NCBI GenBank assembly: GCA_036524155.1
Contig: DATDCV010000325.1
Coordinates: forward strand, 1-8,027
Length of the DNA: 8,027 nt
Direction of reading: 5' to 3'
Source of the DNA: DATDCV01 sp036524155
Lineage (GTDB): Bacteria > Verrucomicrobiota > Verrucomicrobiia > Limisphaerales > UBA8199
The translations under genes and the position numbers were made by a program. Position 1 is the stretch's first letter, and the number at the start of each line of letters is the position of its first letter. A model generated the notes under the pieces. The model saw only the letters and a list, made by a program, of their open reading frames with translations. It was not told the origin of the DNA and ran no database searches. Positions 4,633 through 8,027 of this stretch are shown one piece after another.

Positions 4633-6924
4633 CTACTGCAGAGTCTGGACGCGGTAGTATTGTTGGACGTTTTGCCGGGTCGGTGTCACGTAGCTGAAGG
4701 CCTTGCCGTCACCGGTAATGGGCGCGCCGACATTGTGCCAGCCGCCGTCGAGCGACGAAATGGCCTGCAACTGGTAGGTCTTGCCGGCCTCCGTGTTGAA
4801 CGCGACCTCCGCGGCCGTATAGATTTGGACCGTGTTGGTCGCCGAGGAGTTGCCGAGCGTGGAACCGTTCGCCCACACGATGCCGCCGGGCACATCTTGA
4901 ATGGCGATGCCGGGCACGGTCGGGTTGAGGCCCAGCGCGTACTTGAGCCAGTTGGGAACGCCGTCACCGGCTGGCGTGGCGTTGGGAGCCGCGCTCGGGC
5001 TGGTCGCCGAGCCGAAGTACTGGATTTGCCACGAGTCAGCCAAACCGTCGTTGTTGCTGTCGCCGGTGAGGTCAGCGATCGAGGCCTTAAGCAAGCCGAC
5101 GGCGAAAGGAGCATTGTGGACGCCAAAGCTGCCGTCGTTCTTGACGAATTGCCAGTTGTAGCCAGCTTTCAGGAACTTCGCCGGCCAGTTGGTCTTGAAC
5201 GAGACGCTGGACTTCACCAGGCCATCCGCAATGTAGTTGCCGCTGGCCACGTAAGCAGAGCTCGGCAGCAGGGGCGACAGCTTATCCAGCAGATGCTGGA
5301 CTTCGACCTGGACGCCTTCGATGACACCGTCGCCGTTGTAGTCGTCGCGCACCATATCGAAGGAATCGATCGGGCCGTGACACTGAACGCAGGCATCGAC
5401 CTTGTCCACGGTGGTCGTGACGCCGCCGCTGACCGTGGTGTAAGTCATGCCGAAGGTATGGCCGCCGGCTTTAAGGAACGCCGGGTCGCCGATGCCCACG
5501 GTCTGCATATGACAGCCGACGCAAGCGTCCTGAACGGCAAAGCGGTGCGCCGAGCTGGGGATGGCCTTCCCGTAGGTGAAGGCGTTGGCGCCTTCGAGCA
5601 TGTCCCCCTGCGGGCCGTCGTGCACACCAAAGCTCGAGCCGCCGAGCCACGTCGGTCGTCCAATCGGATAATTTGCCAACTGGGTTTCAGCCCCACCGTT
5701 GCGGACGTGGTGGCATTGGATGCACAGGGCACCGGCGCCCGCGTTCGTGACCGTGGTGCCGTCCGGGAGCGTCACTGACCCCAGGACCCGCAGCAGGTGC
5801 TCGTTGCCCGCCGGGATGGTCTGGCCGTGAGGTTCGTGGCAGGTTTGGCAGCCGATGGCCGAGTAGGTGGTGTTGGTGCTCGACGCGCCCTCGATTCTCG
5901 CGATGAAACCGTCGGAAGTGTGGCACCCGACGCAAGCCAGGCGAGTCGGTCCCGAGGGAGATCGCGTCGTGTTGGCGTGGCCCGAGACATACCACTCGGT
6001 GCCCTTGATGTGGTGAGTGGGGGCGTCGTGGCACTGGTTGCAGTCGCCCGAGGCCCGCGTAGCGGTGATCTTGCTGGTGTCTCCGAGCGAGTAGGCGTGC
6101 TCGCTGCCCGGCCCATGGCAGTTTTCGCACTGAATGTTGGCGACATTCCGGAGTGACGCGGGCATGGCGTCCCAGTTGGTCGCGCCCTGGACCGCCGGGA
6201 ACGTCCAGCCGGTTTGCGCCATGATATCGTCAAACCCGCCATTGACGGCGTTGGTGTTGACATCGTAGCCAGCCGTGTGGCACGCCAGGCAGGACTGGCT
6301 GTAGTGGCCCAGGTAGCCATTGATGCCGTTGGAGAAGATCATCGAGTGGCCGGTCAACTTCCAGAAGTCCCACATGTCCGGCGCCTCGCTGCTGCCGCTA
6401 TGACAGAGCTTACAGGTGTTGACTCCCATATACGTCCCGGCCGTAAACGTTTTGGTGAGGTTGGTGGTGCCGCCGCTGGAGATGCCGATCGAGGCCGCCA
6501 CCGTGTACTGCCCGCGGACATCCGGCCGCAGGAGCGTGCGGGAGGCCACTTGATAGACCGAGCGGTCCGACGGCTCGTACACAGGCACATTGGTTCCCAA
6601 AGGGCTGGTGGTCAGGCTGGCCGCCGAACCCGGCGGCGTGCTGGTCAGCGTCCAGGTAACATTGGTAATACTCGAAGCGGCGATCGTACTGCTGACCTCC
6701 GCCTCCAGATAAATCGGTGTGCCGACACCGACCGTATTGAGTCCGCCCGAAACCTCAAGGCTCGAAGCCAGCCCGTACACGGCCTTGTCACCGGGCGTCA
6801 CTGGCCGGGACACGATCTGGGGAGCCAAAACCGTCGTTGCGGCCCCGGCGTTTAGTGCCGTAGCCATCATTACTGCCGCCAGCGCCAGGCGACACCCTGG
6901 CGTGGGTTTTCTTGTATTATGCAT
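4633..6924 (-). CDS. Secreted nine-heme c-type cytochrome (cytochrome c-554-like core), paralogue B
   Basis: The protein has 763 residues. The signal peptide is MHNTRKPTPG, then LALAAVMMATALNAGAA with cleavage near residue 30. An Ig/PKD-like domain spans about 35-165. Nine CxxCH motifs lie at 171 CKLCH, 212 CLACH, 266 CENCH, 295 CNQCH, 331 CVGCH, 359 CQTCH, 401 CIQCH, 468 CVGCH and 512 CVQCH. It shares with paralogue A the motifs LTGHSMIFSNG, ENCHGPGSEH, CNQCHDAPTHH, CHEPH, HDGPQGDMLEGAN (HHGPQADMLVGAN in A), IPSSAH and the C-terminus QQYYRVQTLQ. An EF-hand-like DDYNGDGVIEG (about 527-537) and a calcium-type loop GDSNNDGLADSW (about 621-632) precede the C-terminal beta domain. It should be exported by Sec, loaded with heme c outside the membrane and used in electron transfer; the partner is unknown. 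It differs most from A around hemes 5-7 and before the second loop. No Shine-Dalgarno sequence is visible; the start rests on the signal peptide and alignment with A. The upstream gap (6925-7643) presumably holds its promoter. Confidence 0.94.
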   Translation of the reverse strand: MHNTRKPTPGCRLALAAVMMATALNAGAATTVLAPQIVSRPVTPGDKAVYGLASSLEVSGGLNTVGVGTPIYLEAEVSSTIAASSITNVTWTLTSTPPGSAASLTTSPLGTNVPVYEPSDRSVYQVASRTLLRPDVRGQYTVAASIGISSGGTTNLTKTFTAGTYMGVNTCKLCHSGSSEAPDMWDFWKLTGHSMIFSNGINGYLGHYSQSCLACHTAGYDVNTNAVNGGFDDIMAQTGWTFPAVQGATNWDAMPASLRNVANIQCENCHGPGSEHAYSLGDTSKITATRASGDCNQCHDAPTHHIKGTEWYVSGHANTTRSPSGPTRLACVGCHTSDGFIARIEGASSTNTTYSAIGCQTCHEPHGQTIPAGNEHLLRVLGSVTLPDGTTVTNAGAGALCIQCHHVRNGGAETQLANYPIGRPTWLGGSSFGVHDGPQGDMLEGANAFTYGKAIPSSAHRFAVQDACVGCHMQTVGIGDPAFLKAGGHTFGMTYTTVSGGVTTTVDKVDACVQCHGPIDSFDMVRDDYNGDGVIEGVQVEVQHLLDKLSPLLPSSAYVASGNYIADGLVKSSVSFKTNWPAKFLKAGYNWQFVKNDGSFGVHNAPFAVGLLKASIADLTGDSNNDGLADSWQIQYFGSATSPSAAPNATPAGDGVPNWLKYALGLNPTVPGIAIQDVPGGIVWANGSTLGNSSATNTVQIYTAAEVAFNTEAGKTYQLQAISSLDGGWHNVGAPITGDGKAFSYVTPTRQNVQQYYRVQTLQ

Positions 6925-7047
6925 ATCGATACTTTGTTAGTTGTTGCGCCCGCTCACGTGTGGTCTTGCTGGCTAACCGGGCGCCCCGTGATCCACACGG
7001 CTCGCACCAGCTCCGATCCACGAGCGCTACAGTAGTCAACGTCCCCC

Positions 7048-7064
7048 CCTAGGCTTTTCCTAGG
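7048..7064. repeat. Paired CCTAGG palindromes one helical turn apart
   Basis: CCTAGG occurs at 7048-7053 and again at 7059-7064, spaced 11 bp start to start with CTTTT between them. Each copy is its own inverted repeat, and an 11-bp step puts both on one face of the helix, as in some dimeric repressor operators. It lies about 125-140 bp upstream of the start codon of paralogue B, downstream of the possible promoter at 7224-7251. The regulatory role is inference only. Confidence 0.35.
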
Positions 7065-7223
7065 TTGCTTTTCACTTTACATTTCTTGCCACCAGGCGGC
7101 AAATGATGTACCATGGTATCTTATCTTACGTACACGATTAGCCGTGTTATTGTTATGGGCTGGGGCCGCCCCTCCTGCGGGCCGGCCGGGCGCGACTGAG
7201 CAGACAACCTGATTGGCCGCATT

Positions 7224-7251
7224 TTTATAATCAGATCGCCACATTTGGCAA
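7224..7251 (-). promoter_or_regulatory. Possible promoter of cytochrome paralogue B
   Basis: On the minus strand TTGCCA (7251-7246, five of six) and TATAAA (7229-7224, five of six) are separated by 16 nt, the best promoter-like pair in the gap. Transcription would begin near 7217 and leave a leader of about 290 nt before the ATG at 6924, long like that proposed for paralogue A. On the plus strand the same bases contain TATAAT (7226-7231) with only a poor -35, and no plus-strand gene follows. Confidence 0.4.
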
Positions 7252-7643
7252 TCGGAGTTCGGCGGAAACAGAACCGTCCGAAGGGCCCCGCACCCCGGGG
7301 CTAATAAGGGCGATATGGCATGCCTGGACACTTACCGCGACCGCTCTTCTTTTGCCGCCGTCGTGTAAAGAAACGGTTATGATGGTGCGCAGCCTGCCAA
7401 GTCCGCCTGCTGTTGGCGCGCGCGATGCCACTGTCATGAACTATGAGGGTGGTGGGAACCTTACCGACGACCGCGCCGGGATTAACGGTCAGACCCGCGC
7501 GCAAGGGGTGATCCGGGAGCGCGCCGGCGCTGCACCTCTTGCCAGCTCCGGGGGGAGCTACCAACCCGCGGTTTCACGGCGGCGATAAGTCGGCAGTGGA
7601 AGTCGGGGTGGCTCCCGGTTACGGAGTTTCGCTACCCACGGGG

Positions 7644-8027
7644 TCACTTCTCAGCAGCCCTACCCGCCGCAAGCAATGTCACGATCCGCTCCGAATCATA
7701 CACGCACCCGGCCCAGGTCCCGCCGCATGCCAGTTGCAGCGCGGCCCACAACCGCGTGTCCGCGGGCAATGCTGTGTTGGGAGATAGATCCTTTCGCGTC
7801 GCCCGCCGGGCAAGCACCTCCGCACCGGCCTCGGGCGTGAACCTTCGCTCGCCTTCGCCGACAAGGTCCACGGCGCCGGTGTGGCGCCGGCGGTCGATAA
7901 CGATGCGGATAGTGTCGCCTTCAATCAGTTTCCCGATCGGCCCGCCCGCCAATCCTTCCGGACCCACGTGGCCGATGCACGCGCCGGTGGACAGGCCGGA
8001 AAAACGCGCGTCGGTCACCAAAGCCAC
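7644..8027 (-). CDS. IlvD/Edd-family dehydratase, C-terminal part (YjhG/YagF D-xylonate dehydratase-like; runs off the right edge)
   Basis: A minus-strand frame enters at the window edge (VALVTDARFSG) and ends at the TGA at 7646-7644, giving 128 codons with stop. TDARFSG followed by STGACIGHVGPE and AGGPIGKL is the C-terminal swivel-domain signature of the IlvD/Edd superfamily of [Fe-S]-dependent sugar-acid and dihydroxy-acid dehydratases. The ARFSG-x-STGACIGHVGPE form, the GDTIRIVID strand, and the tail with DTRLWAALQ and GGTWAGCVYDSERI fit the YjhG/YagF group from recall, whose members dehydrate D-xylonate to 2-keto-3-deoxy-xylonate in pentose breakdown. The cluster-ligand cysteines and the N-terminal domain lie outside the window. 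The GTG at the edge is not the start. Superfamily certain; substrate group likely but not proven. Confidence 0.88.
   Translation of the reverse strand: MALVTDARFSGLSTGACIGHVGPEGLAGGPIGKLIEGDTIRIVIDRRRHTGAVDLVGEGERRFTPEAGAEVLARRATRKDLSPNTALPADTRLWAALQLACGGTWAGCVYDSERIVTLLAAGRAAEK

Larger units (their letters stand above)
6925..7643. other. Long intergenic region without a convincing gene
   Basis: I see no credible coding region or tRNA here. The open frames are short, arginine/proline-rich and without motifs or ribosome sites. The stretch includes a CCTAGG double palindrome (7048-7064), the 10-bp palindrome TACCATGGTA near 7110, a possible minus-strand promoter (7224-7251), and hairpins GCCCCG/CGGGGC (7285-7301) and AGCTCC/GGAGCT (7544-7559). 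The last might end the dehydratase transcript but lacks a T-tract. It could hold a long leader for paralogue B, an unrecognised RNA, or decayed sequence. Confidence 0.5.

Noticed and set aside
4402..5778. Plus-strand open frame of 458 codons
   Set aside because: It lies antisense to cytochrome B, has no start signal or motif, and is arginine/valine-rich as expected for the shadow of a GC-rich gene.
1963..6924. Recent gene conversion between the two cytochromes
   Set aside because: Near-identical C-terminal protein stretches differ at many third codon positions, so similarity is kept by selection.
4187..6960. CACGTG palindromes upstream of both cytochrome starts (4188-4193 and 6955-6960) as a shared operator
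   Set aside because: A 6-bp palindrome at different distances (about 18 and 31 nt) with unrelated flanks is compatible with chance.
7077..7588. Small open frames on both strands (84, 87 and 78 codons)
   Set aside because: They overlap each other, lack ribosome sites and motifs, and have the skewed composition of GC-rich non-coding DNA.
6925..7643. tRNA or tmRNA gene in the long gap
   Set aside because: I searched both strands by eye for a T-loop GGTTCGA-type string with a matching acceptor stem and found none.

Overview
The window looks like a piece of a Verrucomicrobia-type chromosome, probably of the Pedosphaera/Limisphaerales kind. The evidence is the style of the secreted proteins: D-x-N-x-D-G-L-x-D calcium-type loops followed by WQIQYFG, a C-terminal beta domain ending in QQYYRV-x-TLQ, and a related 'YYQVLSGANL' domain. 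In my experience this style is characteristic of that phylum, but the assignment is inference and rests on no marker gene.

Layout. Positions 1-459 (minus) hold the start of a secreted c-type cytochrome that runs off the left edge. A divergent intergenic region (460-666) separates it from a plus-strand membrane-anchored GldG/ABC_transp_aux-like protein with a C-terminal coiled coil (667-1599). The convergent gap 1600-1962 contains an array of 12-bp repeats arranged as direct copies followed by inverted copies, two smaller hairpins and an intrinsic terminator. Two long paralogous nine-heme cytochromes follow on the minus strand, at 1963-4170 and 4633-6924. Each has its own terminator, and the two terminators share a 17-bp identical core. 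A gap of about 720 bp with no convincing gene (6925-7643) precedes the C-terminal end of an IlvD/Edd-superfamily dehydratase, most like the YjhG/YagF D-xylonate dehydratase group, which runs off the right edge (7644-8027, minus).

How the genes work together. Three secreted multiheme c-type cytochromes lie within 7 kb. The two complete ones share one architecture: Sec signal peptide, Ig/PKD-like domain, nine CxxCH motifs in a cytochrome c-554-like core, an EF-hand-like loop, a second calcium-type loop, and a C-terminal beta domain. This suggests a periplasmic or cell-surface electron-transfer cluster. No oxidoreductase subunit, porin or cytochrome maturation gene is visible, so the electron donor and acceptor cannot be named. 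The GldG-like gene and the dehydratase show no obvious functional link to the cytochromes.

The most unusual items are the 12-bp direct/inverted repeat array in the convergent gap, and the nine-heme paralogue pair with duplicated terminators.
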